Shown here piece by piece: positions 8,429-18,678 of a stretch of 64,000 bases of DNA. Numbering within the stretch: position 1 is the stretch's first letter; each line of letters starts with the position of its first letter. The DNA lies in the NCBI GenBank assembly GCA_964643075.1, contig CAZXQO010000024.1, positions 5,574 through 69,573 on the forward strand, read 5' to 3'. Position numbers and translations under genes: made by a program. The DNA comes from Desulfocucumis sp964643075. GTDB taxonomy: Bacteria; Bacillota; Desulfotomaculia; Desulfotomaculales; Desulfocucumaceae. The notes under the pieces are model-generated. The model did not search any database and had not been told where the DNA came from. It saw only the letters and a program-made list of their open reading frames with translations.

Positions 8429-9532
8429 ATGAAATCTAAGTGGAAATTATTGTTAATAATTCCCGTCGTGGCGATAATAGCCTTGGGTGTTTATAGAGTG
8501 GGCGCTAAAACCACTGCGGATAAAAACAAAGGCAAGCCGACGGGGGAAAATAACGTACAGACAGTTCTGGTCAAGGAAGCTACAAAGGAAAAAATGGAGA
8601 ATTTTTTAAGATATACCGGAACCCTGGAAGCCGTCAATGAGGCTTCCATTAGCGCCAAGGTGGCCGGCAGGGTTAGCCGGGTGGCGGTAGATAATGGGGA
8701 CAGCGTTGCAGCGGGGCACGGGCTGGTTTATCTTGAAAACACAGAGTATCAGAATGCCCTGAACACCAGCCGGGCAGCTCAACAGAAAGCCCAGGCCGGC
8801 CTGGCAGCAGCCCGGTCGAATTATGACCGGTTCAAGGAGCTGCACAGCCAGGGAGCGGTATCCGATAAAGATTTTGAAGACATCAGCACTGCTTTAGCCG
8901 TGGCTGAAGCTGATGTCAGTTCGGCCACGGCAGCAGTATCTAATGCCGAGGAGTCTCTGCGCAATACCGCCATTGTTTCTCCTGTTGGGGGCGTGGTGGC
9001 GGATCGCAATGTCAATGTGGGCCAGGTTGTGTCTCCCGGTGTTCAGCTTATGACAGTGGCGGATATTTCTTCCGTTTATGCAGTGGTGAATGTGGAGCAG
9101 GAGAATATTTCCCTTGTTAAACCGGGTATGCAGGCTGCGGTGACCGTGGACGGGTACCCCGGCAAAACTTTTGACGGAGTGGTGGATATTATCAACCCCA
9201 TAGCCAGCAAAACAGCCCGGGTTTTTGAAACAAAAATAAAAATAAACAATAAAGATCGCTTGCTTAAGCCGGGCATGTTTGCCAAGGCGGCAATAAAAAC
9301 CGGCGGCGAAAAAGAAGTGGTGGCTGTACCCAAGGACGCCCTTACGGATAAAGAAGGATTGTATTTCGTTTTTCTGGCCGGGGACGGCAAGGCGGAGCGC
9401 CAGCAGGTTGAGATAGGGCAGATCATTGGCCAGTTGGTGGAGATTAAATCAGGCCTTAACCCGGGGCAAAAGATTATAGTAACCAATGTAAACAAATTGA
9501 AGGATCAGGACAGTATCAGGATTGCCAAATAA
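8429..9532 (+). CDS. RND efflux periplasmic adaptor (MFP, HlyD/AcrA-like)
   Basis: 367 residues. One N-terminal hydrophobic segment anchors it. Two lipoyl half-motifs flank an alpha-hairpin of about residues 110-180 (Ala/Gln-rich coiled coil), then a beta-barrel region with VEQENISLVKPGMQ and a C-terminal membrane-proximal domain. The pair with the downstream RND gene forms a tripartite-type pump, although no outer membrane channel gene is adjacent. GAGGAG precedes ATG 8429. Confidence 0.85.
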   Translation: MKSKWKLLLIIPVVAIIALGVYRVGAKTTADKNKGKPTGENNVQTVLVKEATKEKMENFLRYTGTLEAVNEASISAKVAGRVSRVAVDNGDSVAAGHGLVYLENTEYQNALNTSRAAQQKAQAGLAAARSNYDRFKELHSQGAVSDKDFEDISTALAVAEADVSSATAAVSNAEESLRNTAIVSPVGGVVADRNVNVGQVVSPGVQLMTVADISSVYAVVNVEQENISLVKPGMQAAVTVDGYPGKTFDGVVDIINPIASKTARVFETKIKINNKDRLLKPGMFAKAAIKTGGEKEVVAVPKDALTDKEGLYFVFLAGDGKAERQQVEIGQIIGQLVEIKSGLNPGQKIIVTNVNKLKDQDSIRIAK

Positions 9533-9537
9533 GGAAA

Positions 9538-9598
9538 GGGGACCTTCTTTGGTTCGCATATCACTTTCTACTTAACAAATCCTATAAGGAATGTCCCC
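9538..9598. repeat. GGGGACA-type dispersed palindromic repeat, copy 1
   Basis: Begins GGGGACCTTCTTTGG and ends AAGGAATGTCCCC, so the ends are inverted relative to each other. The inner part is only loosely conserved. Similar elements occur near 38.9, 39.0 and 40.2 kb. It sits between the adaptor and pump genes of one operon. Confidence 0.7.
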
Positions 9599-9619
9599 TA
9601 ATTTGAGGAGGGGTAGCTG

Positions 9620-12600
9620 TTGTTTCTTACTAATCTAAGCCTGAAAAGGCCGGTTTTTGCCACGGTGCTCATACTGGCCCTGGTTTCCCTGGGTCTGATC
9701 AGTTATGTTGGCCTCAATATCAACGAATACCCTGAAGTGGAGTTTCCGTATGTATCGGTGACCGTAGTTCAGCAGGGGGCTTCTCCGGAGCAGGTGGAAA
9801 ACAAAATTGCCCGCAAGCTGGAAGAGGCCATCGGGCAGATTTCCGGGGTTAAGCATATCTATACCACTGCCAGTGAAGGGGCGGCCACGGTGGTGGCGGA
9901 GTTTTCCCTGGAAACATCTCCTGAGGTGGCGGCCCAGGATGTACGGGACAAAATAGGCACCATCCGGGGGGAACTGCCCCAGGATATTGAGGAACCGGTT
10001 ATTGCCAGGATTGATCCGACTGCCGCCCCGATAATAACCATGGCCCTCACCGGTAATATAACCCAGCGGGAAATGACCGGCCTGGTGGATGACCTGATTA
10101 AAAAGCGCCTGGAAACGATAAAAGGTGTCGGCGATATAAAAATTTACGGGGCGCAGGAAAGAGAAATCCAAATCAATCTGGACAAGGACAAATTGGCTGC
10201 ATACGGCGTGACCACCGCAGAGGTGGTTAGCAGCCTGAGTAGTGAGAATATGGATGTTCCCGGCGGCAAAGTGACCAGCGCCGGCCGGGAAATAACCCTG
10301 CGCACCATGGGCCAGATAAAAAGCCCGGAGGATTTCTATAACCTACCGGTGGCACGCAAGGACGGGGTGCAGCTTTACGTCAGGGACATTGCCACGGTGG
10401 TGGACGGGGTTAAAGACAGGGACAGCCTTTCCCGTTACCAGGGCAAGCCGGCCATAGGCATGAACATTATAAAACAGTCCGGCAGCAACACGGTGGTTGT
10501 GGCTGACGAAGTGAAAAAAGCGGTAACAGAGCTGAAAAAGGAACTACCTCCGGGAGTCAACCTGGAAATAGTTAGCGACAACTCCGCGTACATAAGAGAT
10601 GCGGTAAATGATGTGCTCAAAACCATCATGGAGGGAGGGGCGCTGGCCGTAATCATGGTGTTTTTATTTCTGCGCGACTGGCGCAGCACCAGTATTAGCG
10701 CCCTGGCCATACCCACATCTGTTATATCCACCTTCTTCGCCATGAAGATGATGAATTTCTCCCTGAATTTTATGTCCCTGATGGCCCTGTCCCTTTCAGT
10801 GGGTCTTTTAATCGACGATGCCATCGTGGTTATAGAGAACATCATACGGCATATGAGGCTGGGGAAAACACCAATAGCTGCAGCCAGGGAGGCTTCAGAG
10901 GAAATCGGCCTGGCGGTGATGTCCACTACCTTGACCGTGGTGGCGGTATTCCTGCCCGTGGCCATGATGACCGGTATCGTGGGTCAGTTCTTCAAGCAAT
11001 TTGGATTAACAGTGGTATTCAGTGTGCTGGTGTCGCTGCTGGTTTCATTTACTCTGGTGCCGCTCTTGGCCTCCCGCTATCTAAAGGAAGAGGAATCTAA
11101 ACCCAGGGGGCCCCTGGGTAAATTCCTGGCCTGGTTTAACAGGGGATTTGACAGTTTGAATTCATGGTATGTCGGCTTTCTAAAGGTGGTGCTCAGGCAC
11201 CGCTGGATAACCATAGGGGTTGCCCTGCTGCTGTTTGTGTTAAGCCTGAAGATGGCTTCCCTGCTGGGATCCTCTTTCGTACCGGCTGCGGACATGGGGG
11301 AATTTACCGTGCAGGCTGAGCTTGACGCGGGGCTGGATATTGACGCTGCGGGAAAGATGTCGGATAAGCTGGAAAAAATAATCCGTAATTATCCGGAAGT
11401 GGTAAAGATATATTCCACCGTTAATCCGGACAAGCTCAATATATTTGTCAAACTGAAGGATAAAAAAGAGCGGAAGCACAGTGTAGACCAGATAGCCGCC
11501 GACATGAGGGAAAAGCTGCATATAATACCCGGTGTCCGGACTTCCATAGTTATGCAGGCTGGCATGGAAGTGGCAAAAACGGTGCAGTTCCGCCTGTTGG
11601 GTGACGATTTGAACCAGTTGCAAAATTATGCTGAAAAAGCCCAGAAAATAATGGAAAGCATACCCGGGGCGGTGGATGTGGGCAGCAGTTATTTGCCCGG
11701 CAAGCCGGAAGGAAAAATACAAATCAAACAGGACGCGGCGGCGGACCTGGGCGTATCCACGGCCCAGGTGGGGGATACCCTGCGCACTTTGTTCAATGGC
11801 AAAGTGGTGGGCCAGTTTGAGGATGGGGAAAACCGTTATGATGTGCGGGTGCGTTTGGGCAAGGGCCAGCGAACAAGCATGAATGATTTGAGTAATATAT
11901 ATTTGTCCAGCAGTAATAAGCCGGCCAGTGGTGGACCATCCCCCATGATTGCCCTCAGCCAGGTCACAGGACAGTCATTTGCCACTTCTCCCAACCAGAT
12001 CAGCCGGTTTGACCGCTCTAAAGAAATAGTACTGTCAGCCAACCTGGACGGTACGTCACTGGGTGAGTTTAATAAAATATTTGAGGAGAGGGTAAGTAAG
12101 GAACTGAAATTGCCTCCGGGCTACAGCGTGTATGCCGGCGGCGACTCCGAAATGATGGTTGAGACCTTCACCAACATGGGCCTGGCCATAATCACCGGGG
12201 TGCTGTTTATTTTCTTTATTCTGGCCTCTCAGTTTGAAAGCTATATCGACCCCTTTGCCATCATGTTTTCCATACCCCTGGCCGTGGTGGGGGCGATTTT
12301 CGGGTTGCTGGTAGTCGGCGACGACATGAGCCTGTTCTCCATGATCGGCATTATCATGCTAATGGGTCTGGTAACCAAGAACGCCATTTTGCTCGTAGAC
12401 TTTGCCAAGCAGGGGCGCGCCCGGGGAATGGAGCGCAACGAGGCCCTGGTGGCGGCCGGGCGTACCAGGCTGAGGCCTATTGTCATGACGACTTTGTCTA
12501 TGATTTTCGGTATGATGCCCCTGGCCCTGGCCCTGGGCAAAGGTGCGGAGAGTAGGGCGCCCATGGCCCACGCCATCATCGGCGGCCTGATTACCTCCAC

Positions 12601-12718
12601 TCTGCTGACCCTGGTGGTTGTGCCGGTGATGTATGCCTTCCTGGATGACCTGAAAAATTGGGTTTATGCCCTAAAGGACCGTAAGAAAAAATCACCTGCC
12701 GTAGAGGTAAGTAGGTAA
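9620..12718 (+). CDS. RND-family efflux pump, HAE1/AcrB-like
   Basis: 1032 residues, the standard length. The N-terminal helix has NLSLKRPVFATV, typical of the family. Two large extracytoplasmic loops alternate with twelve predicted membrane helices, and SVGLLIDDAIVVIENI contains the paired Asp residues of helix 4 that carry protons. TTG start 9620 has GAGGAGGGG upstream. It exports hydrophobic or toxic compounds using the proton gradient. A REP-like repeat separates it from its adaptor gene, but the three genes keep one direction. Confidence 0.92.
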   Translation: MFLTNLSLKRPVFATVLILALVSLGLISYVGLNINEYPEVEFPYVSVTVVQQGASPEQVENKIARKLEEAIGQISGVKHIYTTASEGAATVVAEFSLETSPEVAAQDVRDKIGTIRGELPQDIEEPVIARIDPTAAPIITMALTGNITQREMTGLVDDLIKKRLETIKGVGDIKIYGAQEREIQINLDKDKLAAYGVTTAEVVSSLSSENMDVPGGKVTSAGREITLRTMGQIKSPEDFYNLPVARKDGVQLYVRDIATVVDGVKDRDSLSRYQGKPAIGMNIIKQSGSNTVVVADEVKKAVTELKKELPPGVNLEIVSDNSAYIRDAVNDVLKTIMEGGALAVIMVFLFLRDWRSTSISALAIPTSVISTFFAMKMMNFSLNFMSLMALSLSVGLLIDDAIVVIENIIRHMRLGKTPIAAAREASEEIGLAVMSTTLTVVAVFLPVAMMTGIVGQFFKQFGLTVVFSVLVSLLVSFTLVPLLASRYLKEEESKPRGPLGKFLAWFNRGFDSLNSWYVGFLKVVLRHRWITIGVALLLFVLSLKMASLLGSSFVPAADMGEFTVQAELDAGLDIDAAGKMSDKLEKIIRNYPEVVKIYSTVNPDKLNIFVKLKDKKERKHSVDQIAADMREKLHIIPGVRTSIVMQAGMEVAKTVQFRLLGDDLNQLQNYAEKAQKIMESIPGAVDVGSSYLPGKPEGKIQIKQDAAADLGVSTAQVGDTLRTLFNGKVVGQFEDGENRYDVRVRLGKGQRTSMNDLSNIYLSSSNKPASGGPSPMIALSQVTGQSFATSPNQISRFDRSKEIVLSANLDGTSLGEFNKIFEERVSKELKLPPGYSVYAGGDSEMMVETFTNMGLAIITGVLFIFFILASQFESYIDPFAIMFSIPLAVVGAIFGLLVVGDDMSLFSMIGIIMLMGLVTKNAILLVDFAKQGRARGMERNEALVAAGRTRLRPIVMTTLSMIFGMMPLALALGKGAESRAPMAHAIIGGLITSTLLTLVVVPVMYAFLDDLKNWVYALKDRKKKSPAVEVSR

Positions 12719-12730
12719 TCTGACAAAAAA

Positions 12731-12760
12731 TGCCGGGCTGCTTCGTGCGAAGCCCCGGCA
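12731..12760. terminator. Shared bidirectional terminator
   Basis: TGCCGGG pairs with CCCGGCA and the inner GCTTC with GAAGC around a short loop, between two convergent genes that stop at 12718 and 12772. A-rich flanks would give T-tracts mainly for minus-strand transcripts. Confidence 0.75.
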
Positions 12761-12771
12761 TATAGCATTAT

Positions 12772-13647
12772 TTATTCTATATTTATTTCTTTACCATCTG
12801 TATTGAAAACCACCGTTCCATTCAGGTCGGTCCTGTATACTTTTACTCCCGCTTGCTTTAACCTCTGCAATGTTTCCCGGTGTGGGTGGCCGTAATCATT
12901 GCCTTTACCTACGCAAATAACAGCATACTTCGGGTTAACTGCCTTCAGGAAGGCAGGCGTGGTGGAGGTACGGCTGCCATGGTGGCCTATCTTTAAGACA
13001 TCTGCCTTTAAGTCCATTCCGGCGGCCAGCATTTCTTTTTCCGGTATTTTCCCCGCATCTCCGGTAAGTAGGAAGCTTGCCCTGTCAAAGGTCAGTTTTA
13101 TCACCGCAGAATAATCATTCAACTCATCGTAAGATGGGCTGCGGGGGGACAGGATGGTGGCGGTGACTCCGCCTTCATGCAATATTTCCACACCCGCTTT
13201 GGCGGGCGTTATTTTTAGACCCTTATTTTTCAGGGCCTCCAGCACATCACGGTAAGTTTTAGTGTTCTGGGTTACCCGGGGCATATATACTTTGCCTATA
13301 TCGAAATTGTTTATTACCGTGTCCAGTCCGCCGATGTGGTCCTCATGGGGGTGGGTGCCCACAAGATAGTCTATTTTTTTGACGCCGGCGCTTTGAAGGT
13401 AATTTACCACAGTGTTACCGTCGTCATTATTGCCGGCGTCCACCAGCATGTTTTGACCGCCGGGCAGTTGCGCCAGTATGCAGTCGGCCTGCCCTACATC
13501 AATGAAATGTACTTTCAGTACACCGGTCTCCGGGGTGGTGGGCTGCAGCGCGCCTTTATGTTCATCCGTCGCGTTCAGGGATGCGCAGCCAGCTGTAAAG
13601 AAAAGTACTGCAACAATTAGAAAGAATAGAAGGCGTTTCCTGGCCAT
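12772..13647 (-). CDS. ComEC-like metallo-beta-lactamase-fold lipoprotein hydrolase
   Basis: 291 residues. A signal peptide with lipobox TAGC (residues 17-20) suggests lipid anchoring on the outside. The MBL core shows HFIDVGQADC, THPHEDHIGG (the HxHxDH metal motif), LLTGDAG and GHHGS, as in the C-terminal domain of ComEC and stand-alone nucleases of this group. It lies 11 bp downstream of a DUF3006 gene, a common neighbour. Likely an extracellular phosphodiesterase or nuclease; substrate unproven. Confidence 0.85.
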   Translation of the reverse strand: MARKRLLFFLIVAVLFFTAGCASLNATDEHKGALQPTTPETGVLKVHFIDVGQADCILAQLPGGQNMLVDAGNNDDGNTVVNYLQSAGVKKIDYLVGTHPHEDHIGGLDTVINNFDIGKVYMPRVTQNTKTYRDVLEALKNKGLKITPAKAGVEILHEGGVTATILSPRSPSYDELNDYSAVIKLTFDRASFLLTGDAGKIPEKEMLAAGMDLKADVLKIGHHGSRTSTTPAFLKAVNPKYAVICVGKGNDYGHPHRETLQRLKQAGVKVYRTDLNGTVVFNTDGKEINIE

Positions 13648-13657
13648 ATTTTTCTCC

Positions 13658-13858
13658 TCACTCTTCGAATAAGCTGTCTGCGAGTTTTCCGGCGGATTCT
13701 TGAAGCCGTCCGGTTACCTCTCTGTCTATGGAAGTATCAATATTAATAACGTCTCCCTCTTTGGCTTCAGCGGGCAGAAGCAGCCTGGGAATATTAAATA
13801 CTTTCCGGCCCAGTTCCATTACAGCCCAATCTCCCTCAAAACGGTCAATTATCAGCAT
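13658..13858 (-). CDS. DUF3006 protein
   Basis: 66 residues with the DUF3006 pattern MLIIDRFEGDWAVME at the start and a small acidic beta-barrel-like core. The family is of unknown function and commonly neighbours ComEC-like MBL hydrolases, as here. A GAGGTGACGGG ribosome binding region precedes the ATG, and the gene sits between the quinone reductase and hydrolase genes with gaps of 6 and 10 bp. Confidence 0.8.
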   Translation of the reverse strand: MLIIDRFEGDWAVMELGRKVFNIPRLLLPAEAKEGDVINIDTSIDREVTGRLQESAGKLADSLFEE

Positions 13859-13864
13859 CTCCCG

Positions 13865-14443
13865 TCACCTCTTATTTACAAACTTCCTTATTTCATCCAG
13901 CATCTTCTGACGGTCCTGGTCCGTTACAAAAGGTACTCCGAAGCAGTTTATGTATTCCATCTTGTCAAAGCCGCAAAAGCCGAATATGCCGTTGACCACG
14001 GTTTTGTTGATGCTTTCGGTCATGCCGGTTTTTCTGTCTTCGTTTTCGTCCGCCCCGGAGGTGGTGATTACTTTGACCTTTTTGCCTGTCAAAAGTCCTC
14101 TGGGGCCGGTTTGTGTATACTCGTACGCAAATCCCAGGCTGAAGACCCGGTCGATATAACCTTTCAGCATGGCCGGGATGGAGAACCACCATACCGGGGA
14201 GATCAGAATCAATTCCTCAGCCCAGGAAATGTCGGCCTGCTCCCGGGCAATATCCTCCGGCATTTTACCGGCCAGCATTTGCTGAAAATCGGAGGCGCCC
14301 AGTACCGGATTCCAGTTCATGGCGTAGAGATCCTTTACTTTTATCTCCGCTCCTTTTTTCCCCAGTTCTTCCTTTACCACTCCCATTATGGCGGCGTTAA
14401 AGCTGGCCGGGTTGGGGTGAGCCATTATAACCAGAGTTTTCAC
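13865..14443 (-). CDS. Flavodoxin-fold NAD(P)H:quinone oxidoreductase
   Basis: 192 residues. Starts KTLVIMAHPNPASFN, the FMN/FAD phosphate-binding loop of the NQO/MdaB/KefF family, then LILISPVWWFSIPAMLKGYIDRVFS, the second cofactor loop. Cytosolic two-electron reduction of quinones is the known family activity. GTG 14443 is chosen over an upstream ATG since GGAGG is 6 nt before it. First gene of a three-gene minus-strand run with DUF3006 and the MBL hydrolase. Confidence 0.85.
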   Translation of the reverse strand: MKTLVIMAHPNPASFNAAIMGVVKEELGKKGAEIKVKDLYAMNWNPVLGASDFQQMLAGKMPEDIAREQADISWAEELILISPVWWFSIPAMLKGYIDRVFSLGFAYEYTQTGPRGLLTGKKVKVITTSGADENEDRKTGMTESINKTVVNGIFGFCGFDKMEYINCFGVPFVTDQDRQKMLDEIRKFVNKR

Positions 14444-14701
14444 AGTATTCCTCCGTTCATAGTAAATATAAAGTAACCTCATTGTATGTAATTTCCGGGT
14501 TAATATACTTTTTGGTATTATCAGACCTCCTTTCCTTTTGTATTTCCATGGGGCTGCGACAAATCCTTCTGGACAAATTTCAGACGGATATTATAATATG
14601 CCTCAAGGGGAAAGGATTGGGAAGAAATCATGCGGCACTACATTCAGGGAAGATAAGCAACTGGAATGAATTTTCATCTCAAAATGAGAGGAGCCAATAT
14701 T

Positions 14702-15247
14702 ATGGAATTTAGCGAGGTAGTTAAAAAGCGCCGCAGCATCAGGGCTTACAAACCGGACCCGGTAGAACCTGAAAAAATTGCCGTTATGCTGGAGGCGGCC
14801 CGGCAGGCTCCGTCATGGAGAAACCTGCAGTGCTGGCGCTTCATGATAATTATCAGCGAGGAAAAACGTACAGCTATTACCAGTACCTATTCTCCCCATA
14901 ATCCGGGCGTGAAAGCGCTGCTCCAGGCGCCGATAATCATTGTACTATGTGCGAATCCGGCAGAGTCCGGGCACTGGTTTAACAAGGACTTCTATATGCT
15001 TGATGCCGGGCTGGCCATGGAGCATCTGGTGCTTGCCGCAACGGACCAGGGGCTGGCTACCTGTTGGCAGGGGTCTTGCGATGAGGAAAAAATGCATGAG
15101 ATTCTGGGAGTGCCCGGGGAGTTCAGGATTATTGCGCTGACACCCCTGGGTTATCCGGCACAGGAGAGGGACCCCCGTCCCCGTAAAAACTTGGAACAGA
15201 TTGCGTTTGGTGAACAATGGGGTGAACCCTGGAAGTGCAACCTGTAG
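14702..15247 (+). CDS. Nitroreductase-family oxidoreductase
   Basis: 181 residues. N-terminal FMN-binding motif KKRRSIRAYKPDPV and later ARQAPSWRNLQCW, GLAMEHLVLAATDQGLATCW and ALTPLGYPAQ, all typical of the family. These FMN enzymes use NAD(P)H to reduce nitro groups, flavins or quinones. GAGAGGAG precedes the ATG. It is divergent from the quinone reductase operon, with which it may share a redox-stress role. Confidence 0.88.
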   Translation: MEFSEVVKKRRSIRAYKPDPVEPEKIAVMLEAARQAPSWRNLQCWRFMIIISEEKRTAITSTYSPHNPGVKALLQAPIIIVLCANPAESGHWFNKDFYMLDAGLAMEHLVLAATDQGLATCWQGSCDEEKMHEILGVPGEFRIIALTPLGYPAQERDPRPRKNLEQIAFGEQWGEPWKCNL

Positions 15248-15359
15248 TTATGTTTTCACTGATACCTTTAAGGCATGGGGAAGGTCTACATAATTATTAT
15301 ATTAATTGCGTTAAAAGATAAATAGAGAAATTCCGCTTAAGTTTTTTATAGAAAACGGG

Positions 15360-16554
15360 GTGGCACAGCTGCTAAGTAAGGATACTAAAGATATAGCCGT
15401 AGTGAAAAGTGACATTATTATCGTTGGTTCTGGTCCTGCAGGAATATCAACAGCGCTAAATTTAGCAAGGATTGCTCCGGAACTTGCAAGACGAACTGTG
15501 GTCTTGGAGTGTAAGCAGCATCCCCGGCCAAAATTGTGTGCCGGCGGTGTATTGAAAGATGGGGAATATATTCTAGAAAGCTTGGGACTTGACTGTTCTA
15601 GAATTCCTCATGTCGAAGTTAAAGAAGCACATTTTCTTTTTGAGGGAAAAGGAATATGTATTAAAAGGTTCCCCGAGAGTTTTATGGTTGTCAGACGAGA
15701 GGATTTTGATAATTGGTTAGTTACGGAAGCAAAAAAACTTGGAATCAGAGTAGTAGAAAACACCCGAGTCTTTAATATTATACCAAGTGAGAAAAGCGTT
15801 AAGTTAGAAACAGATCAAGGAGACTATGTCTCTCTTATGGTAGTGGGGGCTGATGGAGCAAACAGTGTTGTTAGGCGATCAGTGATTAACGGACGACCCC
15901 CCAGCCAGTCTATAGCTCTAGAGGTTTTTATAAACCATGAAAAGTACAAAAAACTTCCAAGCTTTGATCCTGGCAGTGCAATTTTTGATTTTTCGATAAT
16001 TGCAAAAGATGTACAGGGTTATGTTTGGCGGTTCCCTTCTTTGGATGATGGCAATTTGGCATGTACAAGAGGTATTTATAATTCGCGTATAACACCCTGT
16101 AAGTCAAAAAAAAAATATCAAAGATATACTAACCAAAGAATTGTCCCGCGAGAATGTGGTTCTTGAAGATTATCCTTTAGACGGTCATACTATAAGGTAT
16201 TTCAATCCCCGAAATACTTTTTCCGTCCCCCGTGTACTTCTGGTGGGAGATGCCGCCGGTGTTGATCCCACTTACGGAGAAGGAATTTCTTTTGCCCTTG
16301 GATATGGGAAAATAGCCGCAGAAGCAATCAAAGAAGCTTTTAGAAAAGATGATTTTTCATTTTCTGATTTTAAGAATAGAATACTAGTGGACCCGATGGG
16401 CAAATGTTTAAAAAGGCGACTAATGGTAGCACGACTTTTATACACGTTTAGAAACAGAAGAGTACAAAGATTAGTTTGGTGGCGTTTCGGCTTTGTGTTG
16501 AAATGGTACATCGAAACATTTTTAATTGACTGGGCCAAGCCTAAGCAAAAATAG
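15360..16554 (+). pseudogene. Geranylgeranyl reductase-like FAD oxidoreductase, frameshifted
   Basis: Two frames give one protein of about 395 residues. The first (15360-16166) holds the dinucleotide loop GSGPAGISTALNLAR and CAGGV; the second, in another frame from about 16116 to 16554, holds GDAAGVDPTYGEGISFALGYG, the conserved FAD-binding C-terminal motif. The break falls at a run of ten A at 16106-16115, where a one-base change would restore the frame. Related enzymes saturate isoprenoid chains of lipids or quinones. A real mutation, a slippage site or a sequencing error are all possible. Confidence 0.8.
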
Positions 16555-17489
16555 GGTATATTTTCCTAAACTTTCAACGTAGTTAATCTCTTACAGGCCC
16601 TCAATAAATATGTCACCCTTAGTTGTTACATCGACCGAATTTTCCATGAAATATTCTACTATCTCATCTGCGGTATAGCTATCGGTACAAATGCGCTTAC
16701 GCCGGAGCAGCGGAAAATTCAGCGTCAGGGGTGTGACCCGTGATTCTGCTACGGGTTCCCTGGGCGGTGGAGTGGGTTGTCAGCGACTGCCCACCCCATT
16801 GAACCGCACTCCTCCGACTTTTCCACAAAACCCCCGTTGGTATTGCCCCGACGGGACAGAAGCCGGATCTCCTTAGTACGGGAATCTACTAGGGGTTACC
16901 GTATAATCCAGGGTAAAATGGGTTGTATTGAACATTTCTTCTTTGTTTATATTATATGGCCCGTACACCTTGTCTTACCACATTGTCTCATAACTCATCA
17001 AACAGGTTAAAGTTATTCCATGAGTTCGGGATGTCCCTTTACTTATCCTGGTGTATATCGAAGCAATCTCTTTATTTATGCACTGAAACCTTTTTGGCAA
17101 TTGTTGCTTTTTCCCTCTCAAGAATCTCCTCGCTAAAATGAACTATATCACCGACCTCTGTGCCCTGGCCGAAACCCTTTCCGTTCGTTGGGCCTAGCAC
17201 ACTACTGACCTCCAGTTGCTCGGTATATTTCCGGTCGGTCAGAGTGGATACCGTGAGTTAGGTTGGCCAAGGATGTGTGAGAAATAGAAGGAATTTAGCA
17301 TATTATGCAGAATTAAACATATGACTACGTAAGGCAGCATCAGCAGGATGCTGCTTTTTTTGCTCAGCTTGGCAGGGTTGGGATCTCTTACTGGGTTTGT
17401 CTATAACTAGAAGTTCGACTTAACGCATAAGGCGATTTACTTAATGGTTACCTTAACCCTGATGATAATTTGTTAGGGGGTGCAATAGA
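16555..17489. other. 935-bp region with decayed coding remnants, no intact gene
   Basis: Two short minus-strand frames look like C-terminal ends of lost genes. One ends at a TAA at 16591-16593 and contains DEIVEYFMENSVDVTT; the other covers about 17076-17260 and contains GDIVHFSEEILEREKATI. Neither has a start codon with a ribosome binding site, and I cannot name the families. The rest shows no feature except the hairpin at 17333. Confidence 0.4.
17333..17361 (+). terminator. Orphan intrinsic terminator
   Basis: GCAGCATC and GATGCTGC pair around a short loop and are followed by seven T. No intact gene lies directly upstream, so it probably belonged to a gene lost from the decayed region. Confidence 0.7.
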
Positions 17490-18182
17490 ATGAATAAAGA
17501 AATGTACTCGAAAATAGAAAAATATATGCATTCTTGCATGAATGACGGCGCTCATGATAGTCAGCATATCTACCGTGTTCTGTATTTTGCTCTAGATTTA
17601 GCAAGCGAGTTTATTGTAAATATGGATGTCTTGATAGCATCGTCATTGTTACATGATATCGGACGTGATAGCCAATTTAAAAATCCAGAATGTGATCATG
17701 CAATTGTCGGGGCGAATATGGCCTATAACTATTTATTGGGGATTGGCTGGGCCGAGGGTAAAGCTACTCATGTAAAGGCTTGCATAGAAACTCATCGCTT
17801 TAGAAATAACCACCCACCTGAAAGCATTGAAGGAAAGATTCTATTTGATGCAGACAAGCTTGATGTATCTGGAGCAATTGGCATAGCAAGAACTCTTGCA
17901 TATACAGGGATAGTATCTAGTCCATTGTATTTCGTTGATGAAAATGGTGTTGTCCTCAATGGTGAATCGGAGGATAAGTATAAGCCATCTTTTTTTAAGG
18001 AATACAATTGGAAGCTAAAGCATATATACGATACCTTCTTTACGAATAAAGCAATGAGAATTGCTCAATGGCGACAAAAGGCAAGTATTGACTTTTATGA
18101 AAGCATGCATAATGAAGTTTTCGCAATTCACAAGAAAGGGATTAGCCTATTGAAAGAAGCATTAGAAAAGGACAACTCGTAG
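17490..18182 (+). CDS. HD-domain metal-dependent phosphohydrolase
   Basis: 230 residues. Metal-binding residues are seen as HDSQHIYRV, then LLHDIGRDS (the HD pair), HAIVGANMAY and a final Asp in FDADKLDVSGAIG. This is the YedJ/uncharacterised HD hydrolase pattern; such enzymes cleave phosphate esters of nucleotides. AGGGGGTG precedes the ATG. Base composition is clearly more AT-rich than the first 15 kb, suggesting transfer. No operon partner. Confidence 0.8.
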   Translation: MNKEMYSKIEKYMHSCMNDGAHDSQHIYRVLYFALDLASEFIVNMDVLIASSLLHDIGRDSQFKNPECDHAIVGANMAYNYLLGIGWAEGKATHVKACIETHRFRNNHPPESIEGKILFDADKLDVSGAIGIARTLAYTGIVSSPLYFVDENGVVLNGESEDKYKPSFFKEYNWKLKHIYDTFFTNKAMRIAQWRQKASIDFYESMHNEVFAIHKKGISLLKEALEKDNS

Positions 18183-18678
18183 CAACCTTTAAAGTTTCCC
18201 CCTTTCCATTATCCATAACCGTTTAAGCTGTCTATAATGGAAGTTTATCTGGCGTGAAATGAAACTTGGAGGTATTTTCACGGCACAATGGACATATTAA
18301 GTAATAATACTAATTGCTTAGAAATGATTATGTATCATTTGTCTTCTAAAATATAAAAGGAAATGGAATGTCATTTTATATAACAATAAGTAGAGAATAT
18401 ATATAGCGAAAGCGAAAGTAATACAGTATAATTGACAACTACAAATTATCCATTTATGGGTGAATAGCTAAATGCCAAAGCTGATTTAACAAAGCACAAG
18501 ATAACTTCTTGTATTTGCAATGTGTTACGGTGAACCGTATAACAAGTAACGGGTAACCCAAAAGAAGATGTTTAGCCTGTTTTTTTAAAAATAAACGCCG
18601 TTTTTGTTAGAAAGGATTATTAAAGTCATTGGTCGAAGGATAATAAGGATTTGACAGTATGTGAGGTAAGTTTACAAT
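18183..18678. other. AT-rich 500-bp gap, nothing recognised
   Basis: No open frame with a credible start, no strong hairpin and no repeat that I can tie to other parts of the window. Several short A and T runs only. Confidence 0.5.

Noticed and set aside
16680..17020. Transposase or group II intron in the decayed region
   Set aside because: No catalytic motif, terminal repeats or intron domain V found; only short uncharacterised frames.
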